Source: Lithodes maja
Lineage: Eukaryota; Arthropoda; Malacostraca; Decapoda; Lithodidae
DNA length: 64,000 bases
Direction: 5' to 3'
NCBI GenBank assembly: GCA_037953745.1
Contig: JBAKBP010003140.1
Location: forward strand, 95,744 to 159,743
A program made the translations under genes and the position numbers. Positions 28,893 to 40,832 of the stretch are shown here, piece after piece (positions within the stretch are counted from its first letter, which is position 1; the number at the start of each line of letters is the position of its first letter). The notes below the pieces were generated by a model. The model did not search any database. It had not been told where the DNA came from and was given only the letters and a program-made list of their open reading frames with translations.

Positions 28893-29960
28893 CTCAACCT
28901 ATGTGTAGATATTATATACCTTGATTTTCAAAAGGCCTTTGACAAAGTACCCTACAAACGTTTATTGATAAAATTATAAGCGCATGGAATACAAGGGGGA
29001 GTGTTGAAATGGGTGGAAAATTGGTTCAGCGAAAGAAAGCAAAGGGTAGTCATAAACGGTAAAGCATCGAAATGGACTAATGTAATTTGTGGGGTACCTC
29101 AGGGATCGGTTCTACGGCCAGTTCTCTTCCAAGTTTATGACATAGATGAGGGCCTCACCTGTACAACCTCAAAGTTTGCAGACAATACAAAAATTGCAAA
29201 TACTGTAGTCTCAAACGAACATGTAGAAGATATGCAAAATAACATAGATAAACTGTCATGTTGGGCACACATTTGGCAAATTAGTTTTAATACGTATAAA
29301 TATAAAGTACTCCACATCGGGACACGAAATGAGAAAGTAAATTATTCAATGAATGACACTCAGTTTAAGAGTGTAGATAGAGAAACTGATTTGGGAGTAA
29401 CAATATCGAGTATCCTAAAACCAAGTCAACAGTGTTCAGAAGTTTGAGCATAAACCCAAATATGTAATACTCACTTTACAATTCCCTAGTCCGTCCTCTT
29501 CTGGAATTTTGTGTTCAATCCTGGTACCCCTACTAACAAAAATATATTGATAAACTTGAACGAGTTAAACGAGTTTAACGTAGAATTACCAAAATTATAC
29601 CTAATCTAAGAAACAAACCATATGAGGAGCGTCTTAGAGAATTAAGTCTATTTCCTTTAAGCCATCGCAGATTAGGGTGACCTAATTCAAGTTTTCAAAA
29701 TCATCAAAGGCATCGACAATATGAACTGTGATAAGTACTTTACGATCGACCAATCAAACTACACACAGGGAAATGGTTGCAAAATTATTGGTAAATCTTT
29801 TAACTAGCACGAGTCTAAGAATGTTTTCTTCAATCAAGTTGTGAACTTGTGGAATGGGCTTCCTTGAGATGTTATAGACTGCAGCACCGTCGATTCCTTT
29901 AAACACTGCCTAGAAAAGCACCTTGCCTTAAACCCGCGACTGATTGCATTTGTAAATGAA
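28893..29960 (+). pseudogene. CR1-like LINE fragment, decayed
   Basis: RT motifs: IIYLDFQKAFDKVP (with a stop soon after), GVPQGSVLRPVLF, a mutated catalytic block FADNTKI (normally FADDTKI), and LGVTISS in the frame 29001-29447. C-terminal remnants follow with several stops and shifts (LVRPLLEF, ERVKR, YEERLREL). Endonuclease and ORF1 are absent. Not functional. Confidence 0.75.
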
Positions 29961-30239
29961 TGACTTTTTTTCTCAGATACGTCGAGGATCACTTGTAGTT
30001 GTGCTGTGTTATTGACCCAAATAGCTACCTACTAACATCTCTTAATCCTGCCAAAGCCATTGGTCTTAAGGCAGTGCTTCCCTTTCCATTTATCCCTTAC
30101 CCACTCTGAACCACTGTTGGACACTTTGAACAGCAGTATTTTAGTGGGCAAGCAACCTCGAGAGGTCACTATACCTGTTGTTGCTTGACTTCCTTTGTAC
30201 TCCTTTGTACTCTCTCTCTCTCTGTATCTCTCTCTCTCT

Positions 30240-30380
30240 CTCTGGAGAGAACCTTCTGCTTTGCTATCCTTACGTTCCACTTAGTAGCAAATTTTGTTAG
30301 AATTAAGTCCGGACTGCCTAGTAGGGGTCGCAACGTCTGTGCAGCCTGTGTATCTATGTGAATCTATGTAACCCTCTCGT
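30240..30380 (+). repeat. Dispersed repeat, copy 2
   Basis: GGAGAGAACCTTCTGCTTTG ... ATTAAGTCCGGACTGCCTAG ... GTCTGTGCAGCCTGTG, matching the minus strand at 50870-50990 and 28716-28860. It follows a CT microsatellite (30211-30243). From here to 30765 nothing else is recognisable. Confidence 0.65.
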
Positions 30381-30802
30381 TCTCATGACACTACTACTTC
30401 ACTATCAACTTCCATATACTATTTCTCTTCTCCCATCTCACGTATTACCCATTTCCAGTACAGCGCAATTAGGCCTGCTTTTTCGTCCTCCAGCCTTACT
30501 CTACCGTGCAAATACCTATAAAATTGAACTAATGTATATCCCTTATAATTAGGCCAAAAATCTTGATCACTAACCTCTATAACTCATAAACCATTACAAT
30601 AATCGAGCTCATTATTCTAAAATTTGGGAACAGTCAACCAGGCAGGGAATGGATGTGAGAATTTACAGCCCGTTTGCTGTAACTCTTTTTGAATTACAGA
30701 GGTTAGGAGCAGGGCAGTTTTAAGAAGGGAAGAGGATGCGTAGATCAGATTTTTACCCTGAATTGTGTTGTGTAGAAATATCTGGAGAAGCAACAAAAGC
30801 TG

Positions 30803-31311
30803 CATGGACTATATGGACTTGAAGAAGGCCAATGACAGAGTGGATAGAGAATGTATGTGGAAAGTACTTAAAATATACGGAGTAGATGGCAAGTTGCTTA
30901 AAGCAGTGAAGAGCATGTATGAGGGTGCAAAGGTAGCAGTAAGTGTGGAGAATGAGCAGACCGAGTTCTTTGATCTGAATGTTGGGTTGAAACAGGGGTG
31001 TGTGATGTCCCTGTGGTTGTTTACTGTATACTATATATGGATGGAGTCATGAAAGAAATACAAGGAAGAGCAGTAGATGTTGGTGTATCGCTGATAAAGG
31101 AGGGAAATGAGTGGAAGCTACCTGTACTGCTGTTTGCTGATGATACAGTTCTGATGAGCGATAATGAATGGGAGTTGCAGGCTATGGTAAATATGTTTGG
31201 AACAGTGTGCGAAAAACGGAATCTGAAGGTAGATGCGGGCAAGAGCAAGGTTATGGTCTTCGAAAGGGGTGAAGCTACAGAGTGTGAGGTGAAGTTGAAC
31301 GGTCAGGCTAT
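30803..31311 (+). pseudogene. RTE-like LINE, left half (split by the gypsy element)
   Basis: RT blocks YMDLKKANDRVDRE, VGLKQGCVMSLW, then after a small frameshift LLFADDTVLMSDNEW and SKVMVFERGEATECEVKL. The coding sequence stops at CTAT (31308-31311) and resumes after the gypsy insertion at 45798. Same family as 14448-15245. Confidence 0.85.
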
Positions 31312-31500
31312 TTTTATGTATTGTCATAATTAAACTAATTGCTGGTGGGATATAGTTAACTAATTATTAGTGGGTATATGTAACTATTTATTTGTACATA
31401 GGAAGGCCTTTAGGCAGTAAGATAACATCGGGGAGCTTCTGCCACTACCAGGGGTTCTCCACTTACAGCTGCTGGATCCTCCCGAGGGAATGGTAAGTCT

Positions 31501-32013
31501 GTGTCCCGAGAAGGTAAGTCTGTGTCGATTGTGGGCGACTCCATGGTAAGACATTTAGTTAGGGCTACCCGCACTAAACTTAGGAAGGTTGTGTGTCTGC
31601 CTGGCCATGGAGTTGGGAGGGTTTTAGAGAAGATGGACCACATCTTGGAAGATAGTGGAGATAACCCCATTATCTGTCTCAGTGCCGGGAGTAACGATGT
31701 TGGTAAGGGTAGAAGTGAGGAACTGCTGCAGCAGTATCGGGATGTGTTAAATAAGGTTAGGATAACGGGAAGGATCCCTGTAGTACATTGTATCCTACCC
31801 AAAACAGGAGTTCCCAAGGAATGGACATCCAGGGCGATTGGTGTCAATTGCCGGTTGGAGAAATATTGCAAAGAAAAACCAATACCATTCATTGATAACT
31901 GGGATAGTTTCTATGGGAGAGATATGATGTACGCATGGGATGGGGTTCATCTTTCACGGTTAGGGGTTTCCACATTAGCTAGTTCTTTAGATAGGGTGGT
32001 TTTGGGGTTTTGA
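31501..32013 (+). CDS. CR1 ORF1 esterase (SGNH/GDSL-type hydrolase)
   Basis: An intact 170-codon frame. The SGNH-family blocks are visible: IVGDSM (Ser14 nucleophile), the glycine/asparagine block AGSND (63-66) and DGVHLS (Asp147, His150). Many CR1-type LINEs encode such an esterase in ORF1; its role in retrotransposition is not settled. The frame overlaps the start of the endonuclease region by four bases (ATGA at 32010). Upstream sequence is cut, so a longer N-terminal part may be missing. Confidence 0.85.
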   Translation: MSREGKSVSIVGDSMVRHLVRATRTKLRKVVCLPGHGVGRVLEKMDHILEDSGDNPIICLSAGSNDVGKGRSEELLQQYRDVLNKVRITGRIPVVHCILPKTGVPKEWTSRAIGVNCRLEKYCKEKPIPFIDNWDSFYGRDMMYAWDGVHLSRLGVSTLASSLDRVVLGF

Positions 32014-35000
32014 ACAGAAATATTGAGAGTGTAAATGAGAGGTTAAATGGAACAATTTTAGCGTCAGGCGAAAGCGATAAGGATATTCAGTCTCATGCTA
32101 AAAATGATGACTATATTGCTAATGATAGTAGTGATGGGGCAACGGAAGATGGAAATGTTGTTAGAAATAAAGGTAAATTAGGTATAAAGAAAATAAGTAA
32201 ATTGAGAGTATATTACACAAACTGTGGGAGTCTATGTAACAAAATGAACGAACTTAGAACCCTTGTTAGCAAAGAAAATATAGACATAATAGCGCTAACT
32301 GAAACGTGGATTAATACAGAAACCAGGCATTTTTTAGCAGAATTTGATATACCAGGATATAGTTTGTTTAAATATGACCGAACAAGTAAGAAGGGTGGCG
32401 GTATAGCAGTGTTTGTCAGGAGTACATTAAAATGATGTATTAAATCAGGTATTAGACTAAATAACAATAATGAAAGTGTTTGGGTAGAGGTTAACGAAGG
32501 TAGTGAGACCATATTTATTGGAGTTATGTATAGACCACCAAATATGAGTAGAAATAACGGAACGTCATAATGGGAGGAAATTAAAATGGCATCAAGGTTT
32601 AGCAATGTGTGCATAATGGGGGATTTTAATTTTCCGAATATAGATTGGCAGCATCAAATAGGCGACTCTGATTCTGAGGAGTTTATTGAGGTAGTACAAG
32701 ATAGTTTTTTATTTCAATTCATAGATACGCCGACTAGAGGTGATAATATTCTCGATCTAGTTTTCAGTAACAATGAACATATGATAAATAATGTAGAGAT
32801 AGGGGACCACCTAGGAAATAGTGACCACAATTCTGTGTATTTTAATATACAATGGAAAGGTAATTCCAGAGATAATACAACATTAATACCTGACTTCAGA
32901 AAAGCCAATTATGGTGGGTTAAGAAGAGCCTTATTAGCGGACTCTATGGTCAAAAAATTAAGTCGATCCAGGTGTCCAAATGAGTGTACCCCTTCTCAGG
33001 CACCTGTCATCTTAAGTCAGAAAGAGACGTCAACCTTGGTAGATACATACGATAATTTTATCGAGTCAGTATTCAATGCGCAAAATAATTATATCCCCAA
33101 AAGAAAATTTAGATCAACACAGAACCAACCCAAATGTATGAAAAATAGACTACTAGATCTTCTAGGACAAAAGAGAGGAATATATAGAAAAATTGAGAAA
33201 GGCAAAATTCACCTACTTGCTTACTATCAGAATCTATCAAGATAGGTAAAAAAGGATATTAGGAAAGAAAAAAGAAATTATGAAATTAAGGTTGCCAATG
33301 ACTCAAAAAATAATCCTAAAGCTTTTTACCAACTATATAAATCCAAGGTTAGAAATGTAATTGGTCCCCTTAAAACTTCGATAGGAGAAATGACAGAAAA
33401 TTATTTAGAAATGTGCAGTACATTAAATAGTCAATTTCTTTCCATTTTCACTAATGAAAATTTGGCTCAGTTTCCAGAAGTCCGTAAGGTATATAGCGAT
33501 AGTATAGAAAATAGGTTAAGTACGGTTACTATAAGTAGAAATGATGTGCTTAAGGAAATTGACAGACTGAAACCTCATAAATTGCCTGGTCCTGATGAGG
33601 TATATGCTAGAGTATTAAAAGAATGTAGAGATGAGTTAAGTTACCCATTAACATTTCTATTTAACAAGTCATTAGAGACAGGTATAGTTCCAGAAGCTTG
33701 GAAACTTGCAAACGTAGTTCCGATCTTCAAAAAAGGTGATAAGTCAATAGCATCCAATTACCGTTCCCTTAGTCTTACATCAATCATAGGAAAGCTACTA
33801 TAGTCAATTATTGCTAGTAAAATTAGAAACCACTTAGACAAATTTAATTTAATAAATTCTTCTCAGCATGGATTCACAAAGGGACGTTCTTGCCTTACTA
33901 ATTTGCTTAGTTTTTTCTCAGAGGTATATGAAGCAGTAGATAATGACAAGTCATATGATATAATATATTTAGATTTCAGTAAAGCTTTCGACAGAGTCCC
34001 CCATGAGAGATTGATGAGAAAGGTTGAGGCGCATGGAATAGGTGGGGCGTTGCTGGGATGGATTAGGTCATGACCAATTGGTAGGAAGCAGAGAGGCAGC
34101 ATAAATGGTACCTAGTCAGATTGGGGAGCAGTCAACAGTGGTGTCCCCCAGGGATCTGTATTAGGTCCTCTGTTGTTTGTTATATACATAAATGACCTTG
34201 ATTTAGGTATAACTAATAGGATAAGTAAATTTGCAGACGATACCAAAATGGGGAGAAAAATTTATTCAGATAGAGATATAGAGTGCCTCCAAAGGGATCT
34301 AGATACCTTACACGAATGGTCAGTAAATTGGCAGATGAAGTTTAACATTGACAAATGCAAGGTATTAAAGATAGGCAAGATGCATACAAATGTTAAATAT
34401 AAACTAGCTAATATAGTATTAGAAAACTCAAATTGTGAGAAAGATCTAGGTGTTTGTTAGCAATGGTTTGAAACCTAGAAAGCAGTGTATACGCGTTCGA
34501 AACAAGGCAAACAGGATTCTCGGGTTCATCTCTAGGAGTGTGAGTAACAGAACTGCTGATGTTATCTTAAAACTTTACTTGTCATTAGTGAGACCCCATA
34601 TGGATTATGTTGTTCAATTTTGGTGTCCTTATTACAGAATGGACATAGATTCATTGGAGAGAGTGCAACGTAGAATGACAAAAATTATCCATAATATTAG
34701 AAATCTTCCGTATAAAGAAAGATTGAAGAAATTAGGCTTACATTCGTTAGAGAGACGCAGAGTTAGAGGGGACATGATAGAGGTATTCAAGTGGGTTAGT
34801 GGGATTAATAAAGGGGACATGAAAAATGTACTAAAGCTCAGTGATAGCGAAAGAACTCGTACAAATGGTTTCAATTAGATACATTTAGTTTCAAGAAAGA
34901 TATAGGCAAATATTGGTTTGGTAACAGAGTTGTAGATAGGTGGAATAGGCTACCAAGTGCTATAGTGGGATCAAGAACGATAGGGAGCTTTAAGATACAA

Positions 35001-35036
35001 TTAGATAGGCATATGGACGAGATGGGTTGGGTGTGA
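32010..35036 (+). pseudogene. CR1 ORF2 endonuclease-RT, decayed
   Basis: Endonuclease: LRVYYTNCGSL, ALTETW, a stop at 32433-32435, then MGDFNFPNIDW and NSDHNSVYF. RT: PGPDEVYARVL, SNYRSLSLTSI, a stop, LDFSKAFDRVPH, GVPQGSVLGPLLF, catalytic FADDTKMG, and the C-terminal VRPHMDYVVQFW and RRMTKIIHN. At least six stops or shifts separate these blocks, so it is not functional. Confidence 0.85.
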
Positions 35037-35101
35037 GGGCGATCTGTCAGGTGTGGGGATCTGCCTTGTGTAGGACAATCGGCTTTCTGCAGATTCCCAT
35101 T

Positions 35102-35126
35102 TTCTTATGTTCTTATGTTCTTATGG
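35102..35126 (+). repeat. CR1 3' terminal TTCTTATG repeats
   Basis: Three tandem copies of the 8-mer TTCTTATG end the LINE, after which LTR sequence resumes. Confidence 0.85.
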
Positions 35127-36012
35127 TACAGGCCATGAAAGCCGACAGATATTGGAGCCAAGAGCGCTCTCCGTTCACCCCAGCTGCTTGTTTGTGCGTC
35201 TTTGGCAGACGTATGATTAGTCTTAATAGAATTCGTGATTTAAGTCTTATTACTCTTAATTTATATATTAAAATGAAGGATTCTATATTATTATTATTTG
35301 AGTTAAGTTGCTTGATTGTAGTGAGAGTAGTTGTATTTCAGTCCTGTACGATAACTTAAATGACCAAGGACTCGATAGAAAATAGGATTTGAGAAAAGTC
35401 AGTTCATCTCTAGCATCTGGTTCGCCTAGACCTCATCATGGGTCACCCTGAGTTTGTTTCCTGCCTTGTATAACTATCTCTCTATAGATAAGTATTATTA
35501 TGGTGTAGTGTGTGATTATGTTGTATTGTGTGAATGTAAGGATAGGTGTATAAAGTGTAATTTCTATGTAAATAATATCCATACTTTTAAATTATCTTTT
35601 CATCCATACCTACCCTATGTTTTCATGTACTATCTTTCAAATAACTTAAAGGTTTAAATACTTTGAATATTATGTGGTTCTAAAATAAAGTAAACGGTAA
35701 TTAATTATTTGTACAGTAAACTAAAGTGGATACTTGAATACTTTACATATAAATCTTAAAGGATTTATGAAAGCATAAGTTATTCTAATGACATTTAAAG
35801 AAAACTTAATAATATCAATTATATTATTCTGATTGAATTATTGTATAGTAATAGGGTTTCGCTGGAGGATAATATTAACCTTGCAGTCAAGTTTTGGGTG
35901 GTTAACTTCCATTCTTATAGTACTACGGTGATAACAGTTGTGTTGCCTTTTCATTGGAGTTAATCATTTATTCATGGTGTTGTGGGTTTGAACCCTAGGC
36001 CGTAACATTATA

Positions 36013-36030
36013 TGGGAGCCTGTCCGGGAT
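36013..36030 (+). promoter_or_regulatory. Primer binding site of the second gypsy element
   Basis: TGGGAGCCTGTCCGGGAT follows the LTR end by five bases, at the expected place for tRNA priming. The tRNA is not assigned. Confidence 0.6.
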
Positions 36031-36223
36031 TACCTTTTTGCTTTTATACAACAGTTAATTGTTTTATCAGTGTTCAACTATGATTACTTATGAGTATGTG
36101 TGTCCTGTTTTGGTGTGAATTATTTTCTTTGTTTTTGTGCACTCCTAAACATCTCTTCTAAGACTGTTTGCTCTGTTTAGATTTTAGTATGGATTTTAAT
36201 ATCGATAAGTTTGTTGAGAAACC

Positions 36224-37533
36224 TTGTTGTTGTTGTTGTTGTTGTTCCCTAAGCTGCCTGGCCGAACAGCCCCGAGTCCCTGAGGAAGGCCACGGCCACG
36301 ATCGGGCTTTCCCACAGAGCTCTCATTGAGTGAAGGTTGTGTTGTTGGCGTAAGTGGTTGTGTGAAATGCAGTCTTCTATGATGTGTTTAATGGTATGGG
36401 GTGCTGTGTTACATCCCGGGCAGGCGTCGACAACGGAGTCATCCAGTCTCTTCTGATAGCTCAGGAGAGCTGGATGGTGTCCGCATCTCAGCCTGGCCAG
36501 GTGGACTCTGTCCTCGCGAGGGAGGGAGGATTCGGAAGGATGGATTTCGGGAGGTCGTGCATGCAGCTGCGTGTTGTCTGTGAGTGAGTGGATGGATTGG
36601 CGAGAGATATGAGTATGGATGTGCTTCTGGAAGTTGGTTCGGGGTGGGCAGGGAGGGAGAGAGGACAATAATTGTGTGTGATACCGTGTGCTGGGTGTTG
36701 TTTTGATATTTCTTGGTGTCTGTGGGTGTGTTGCCATGTAGTTTAGTGGGTGGTCTTGGTTCGTGGAGGCTGCTGCCAGGAATTGAGTGCCTCTCATGTC
36801 CAGATGGTCTTTGACTTTGAGGATTTTGGTTTCTTGATGTAGATGATCTGTGGGTGCAGTAGCTGTGCAGCCTGTAATGATCTTCAGGGCTTTGTTTTGA
36901 ATCGTCTGTAAGGTCTTATGATGTGTTTCAGCTAGGTTAGAAGCCCAGGCTGGGCTTGCGTATTCCATTACTGATCTTATGTATTGTTTATATACTGTGG
37001 TGGTAGTTTCTTTGTTGTGTCCAAATTTTGTGTGAGCAAGTGAACTGAGGGCGTTAAGTCTGGGTGTCAGTTTCTTTTTAATGCTTGTGGTGTGCTGTTT
37101 GAATGTCATATGAGTATCATATGTTACTCCTAGGATTTTGGGTGTGTGTGTATGTGTTAGGGGTGTGTTGTTTATGGTGAGTTGAGGGATGTATTCGTGT
37201 TCACCTGTCCAGCTTGTGAGCAGGGTTGCGGTGGATTTGGCTGGGGCTAGATTAAGTCTGTTTGTAGTGCACCAGCCATATAGTGTGTTGAGATAGGGTT
37301 GAAGGAGATCTGTTGCTCTTCTTGGGTCATGGTGTGTGCATGTGAGTGTTATGTCATCTGCATAGGAGGCTAAGTTTATTTGGGGAGTATTGGGTGTAGT
37401 TATATCGTGCATGTACAGATTGAAGAGTGCGGGCGATAGGACGGATCCTTGTGGGACTCCGTTTGACCGTGGGACCTTGTTTGAGTACCTTGGCTGTTTC
37501 CCATATAGAGAAAACTGGTTGGATTGCATTAGC
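36224..37533 (-). pseudogene. I-like LINE, 5'-truncated, inserted in gag
   Basis: A minus-strand frame of 426 codons (37529 to 36249): GVPQGSVLSPALFNLYMHDI, catalytic SYADDITLT, LGVTYDTHMTF, and a C-terminal zinc-knuckle-like CPGCNTAPHTIKH. It is followed by a very short 3' UTR ending in an (AAC)n tail. It starts inside RT, so endonuclease and ORF1 are lost. It sits a few codons into gag of the host gypsy element: MDFNIDKFVEKP is just upstream at 36190. The tail end is shared with the insertion at 59039-59574. Confidence 0.82.
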
Positions 37534-37563
37534 CATCAACTATGGAGTTGCTCATAATCCAGC

Positions 37564-38042
37564 ATGACTAAAGCTGAGGTAAAGAATTGTGTGTTCGATA
37601 AATTGGTAAATGAGGAGTTGCTACCACTTGCAGCCTGTAGTTTGTGTGCTGGTGATGGAGGTAGTGCATCAATGCTTATGATTAAAAAGATGGAATTAGA
37701 GGAGGCAGCAAGACAGAGGGAGTATGAAAGAGAGAATGCAGAAAAACAGAGAGAACATGAAGAAAAACAGAGAGAGCATGAAAGAGGGATGAAAGCCCAA
37801 GAGAGATTACATGAACTTGAAGTGTTGAGACTGAAGAGCGAAGAAAGTGTGAAATACAGAGAATTAAATGCAAATAAATCGTTCTCGGAACTAGGAAACC
37901 AGATCAAATTCATGCCAAAATTTGATAAAACTGATGTTGAGAATTTCTTCAATCTCTTTGAGCGTGTACCAAACCAGCAGGCAGAACCTTACACACCCAA
38001 TTCACCCTGTATAAGAGATTTTGTTTCTGGCATTATACCATC
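37564..38042 (+). pseudogene. Gypsy Gag N-terminal part
   Basis: An open frame from MTKAEVKNCVFDKLVNEELL through a long charged helix (repeats of KQREHEE) to KFDKTDVENFFNLFERV, the capsid-like start also seen as FFARFEKK in the intact element. It stops where a TTAA MITE is inserted. The true start is upstream of the I-like LINE. Confidence 0.8.
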
Positions 38043-38529
38043 TTAACCCATAACTAGCGGCGCGCAACATAAGTCGAGTATAATAAATCTGGACTATCTG
38101 GCGGCGCTCGACATAGGTCGTGTGGCAATTTCAGCACGTAATGTTGCTGAGAGAGAGAGACAAGTGGTGGCAGGAGAGTAGCGAGCGTATGACTGCTCCA
38201 GACCACCGCGGCGAACCTATTGACACGAATCCCACCTCCTCCCTCCCTCTCTCACTCGCTACATACGGAATTGTATGGGGAAAGTGCCGAATTACATGCT
38301 TTTTGCACTCGCGTTGCGCGGTTGTTGCAAGAAAACTAGCCATCATAAAAGGATCGTTATGGTGTCATTGGAAAGTTCTGTTTATGCCCTTTCAGGGATA
38401 GATACTTGTTTTACGCTCTGGGTCTTATTTAGGCATGAAAATGATCACGTAAACAGCCCTATTTTGGCTAAAAACACCCCGCTGGGCGGTACATATAAAT
38501 AAACCGCTAGCCCGCTAATCTAGTGTTAA
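38043..38529. mobile_element. TTAA-flanked MITE in gag
   Basis: TTAA at 38043-38046 and 38526-38529. Termini TTAACCCATAACTAGCGG and, complemented, TTAACACTAGATTAGCGG. Carries ATAAGTCGAG inside the left terminus, as in the MITE at 27680. Confidence 0.78.
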
Positions 38530-39545
38530 TACCAATGGAAATACTAAGACACGCTGAAAAAATCAGCTCTCTATGTGCGTCCGCGCGCGCGAGCACATAA
38601 TTTCATTGCACTATATGAAAAATCAACTAGTCATTTAAAATTGTTCAAATTTCTCGCATTTTGTTCTGGCGTATCCTACAAGCATCCCCTACAACTATAT
38701 GATCTAGTTTTCCCATATTGAATAATAGAAGGTGCTGAAAAAAATATACAATATATTTTTTGTTTTGGTAGCGCAAAATTTGACATGAAATTTTTTTAAT
38801 CTTGGAAAATGTCGGAGATGCGGCCATTATCTAATCATATTACCATTGCTATATAGTCCTATATATAGTGTGTAGAAGGGGAACGAAGCAGAGCAATATA
38901 CAAAAATGTAGTGGCACTTGGAGTTGCCAATATATGATCTCTGGAAATCGGAAAACAATTAAAATAATACCCTGGGTGAAAAAATTTGGGGAAAATAACT
39001 AAGTTTCTCCTTCCAGAGACATTTTCTATTACTAAGCTGTTAGAGAAAACCACGTTATATGGGATACTAATGTAAACAAATCTTGCAACATAGGCTCTAC
39101 ACATTTATTACCAAAGGGTTTTATATAAATCCATTATATTGGGGGCCATGGGTGGGGGGGGGGGGGGAGGCTAGGGATTTCATATGGGTGTTTATTCCCT
39201 CATATGATAGTTTCTATTGTTTGCAGAAGCCTTTTAGACAAAGAACACAACAACAACAAAAATTGGGCTGAAGGGAAAACAAATTGTTGATTGGGGGGTG
39301 TGGTTCGGGGGGTTATGGATGCGATATGTTTTTTTTTGCCCTCCTATGCTATTCTCCTATGTTGAAAGAAGCATTTTAGAAGAAAACAAAATTGAAATTT
39401 TTAGTTCAAGGTTCAGCCTTGGTTCTGCCTCCCATGGCCAAAAGACCAGTGGAGTTTCTTTTCCCAAACCGCTTTCATAAGTAAAGCAAGATTGATTTAC
39501 TCTAATCTCCCTAGTTATAGCATAACTTATGATAATATAAAAAAA
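38530..39545. other. Unidentified 1-kb insert within gag
   Basis: AT-rich, with a G-run at 39151-39168 and no coding frame. It separates the two halves of gag and is not explained by the MITE. Probably another inserted or duplicated sequence, type unknown. Confidence 0.4.
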
Positions 39546-40832
39546 AGACTATCTTGGAGGCTTATGACCAGGTTCCTGAAATTCATAGACTGAATTTCTG
39601 TAATCTAAAGAAGGAAGAGAAACAATCCTATCTGGAGTTTGTCAAAAAAAAGGAAAGGCTCCTTAATGCTTGGTTGAGGACCATTAAAGTAACTACTTTT
39701 GAACAACTCTGTCAGCTGGTTGTGTTAGAAGAAATTATCTGCAAAGTTCCATATTCCTTGAAATTGTATCTACAAGAGAGAGAAGTTACTAATGTAAACA
39801 AGGTAACCACTTTGGCTGAAAATTACAGGTTGACTCATGGTGACTCATTTTTCAGGCAGAAGTGGAAGGGAACTGACTCGTCTAGGAGTATTAGTGTGTC
39901 TAGCGGCAGTTTCCGAGGTGGTGGTGGAACTCGTGTAACAGGTGATGGGAATGGTTCTGGTGGCTCCCAGCCATCTACTAGAGTTACTTCTGGGAGCACT
40001 GTACCTGGTAAGACTGAACCAGGTAAAACCCCAAACTCATCCAAACCTACTTTGATTTGTGCTTATTGTAAACAAACCGGTCATCACATTAAGGACTGTC
40101 CTAAGCTTAAAGGCAGGGAAAGACGTCCAGAACAAGTTCTGGCTACTTTTAACATTCCTTCTAACTTGTCTACCAGTGAACCAGCTACTTCTAGTTCTAA
40201 CCAAACTTTTAAACTGACTGTTTTGAGTGCCTGTCCTAATAACCCCACAGAGCCTCAAGACAGTGTTCTAGCTGGTAGTGACCTTCCTAGCTGTTCTGTT
40301 GATAAGTTTCAACCCTTTCGTTCTATAGGAACAGTTTCTTTGTCTGACACTTCCACTAAATATCCCATTTAAGCACTTAGGTACACAGGAGCCTCTCATA
40401 GCCTCATGTTAACAGGTGTGGTGCCTGATTTGGAGGACTGTTATTTGGCCCAGAGTGTTCCTCTGGTTAAGGTTTATTTGAATACTGAGTTAGCTAGTGG
40501 TCACTTCACTGTAGGAGTTCAAGAGTCACTACCTGTGAAAGGAGTGAACTTTCTGTTAGGGAATGATATTGCAGGTGGAAAAGTTGTACCTGACCCCATT
40601 GTAGTTTCGTCTCCCTCATCATGTTATAACACAGAACAGCTGGAAAAGGACTATCCTTATTTGTTCCCTTCCTGTGTAATGACTAGGAACATGTCAGCTC
40701 AACAGAATGACAGTAAAGATAGCACTAATTCTGTGGATGTTGATCACTCCCACCTATTTTCTGATAATGACCCTTCTCAGGAGTTAGCTTCTCCAGAGGA
40801 TCTAAGTAATGTACCGATTGATTCTGACACTC
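39546..40832 (+). pseudogene. Gypsy Gag C-terminus, knuckle and protease
   Basis: Frame 39554-40372 carries the Gag end (LVVLEEIICKVP) and a CCHC knuckle CAYCKQTGHHIKDC. A stop at 40370-40372 falls just before the protease site, which reads YTGASHS where an Asp would be expected (DTGA), so the protease is inactive. Frame 40406-40832 continues with VKGVNFLLGNDIAGG, the protease C-terminal block. It is interrupted at 40833 by a TTAA element. Confidence 0.82.

Larger units (their letters stand above)
31435..35126 (+). mobile_element. CR1-like LINE inserted in the LTR
   Basis: A 3.7-kb plus-strand LINE with an esterase ORF, an endonuclease-RT region and a 3' end of tandem 8-bp TTCTTATG repeats. 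Both the short 3' tandem repeat and an ORF1 esterase are hallmarks of CR1-group LINEs. A second 5'-truncated copy lies at 60889-62925. Confidence 0.85.
31312..36007 (+). repeat. 5' LTR interrupted by a CR1 LINE
   Basis: LTR sequence at 31312-31434 and 35129-36007 matches the 3' LTR, separated by a CR1-like insertion. About 55 bp of LTR present at the same point in the 3' LTR (44392-44440) is missing here. Confidence 0.85.
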
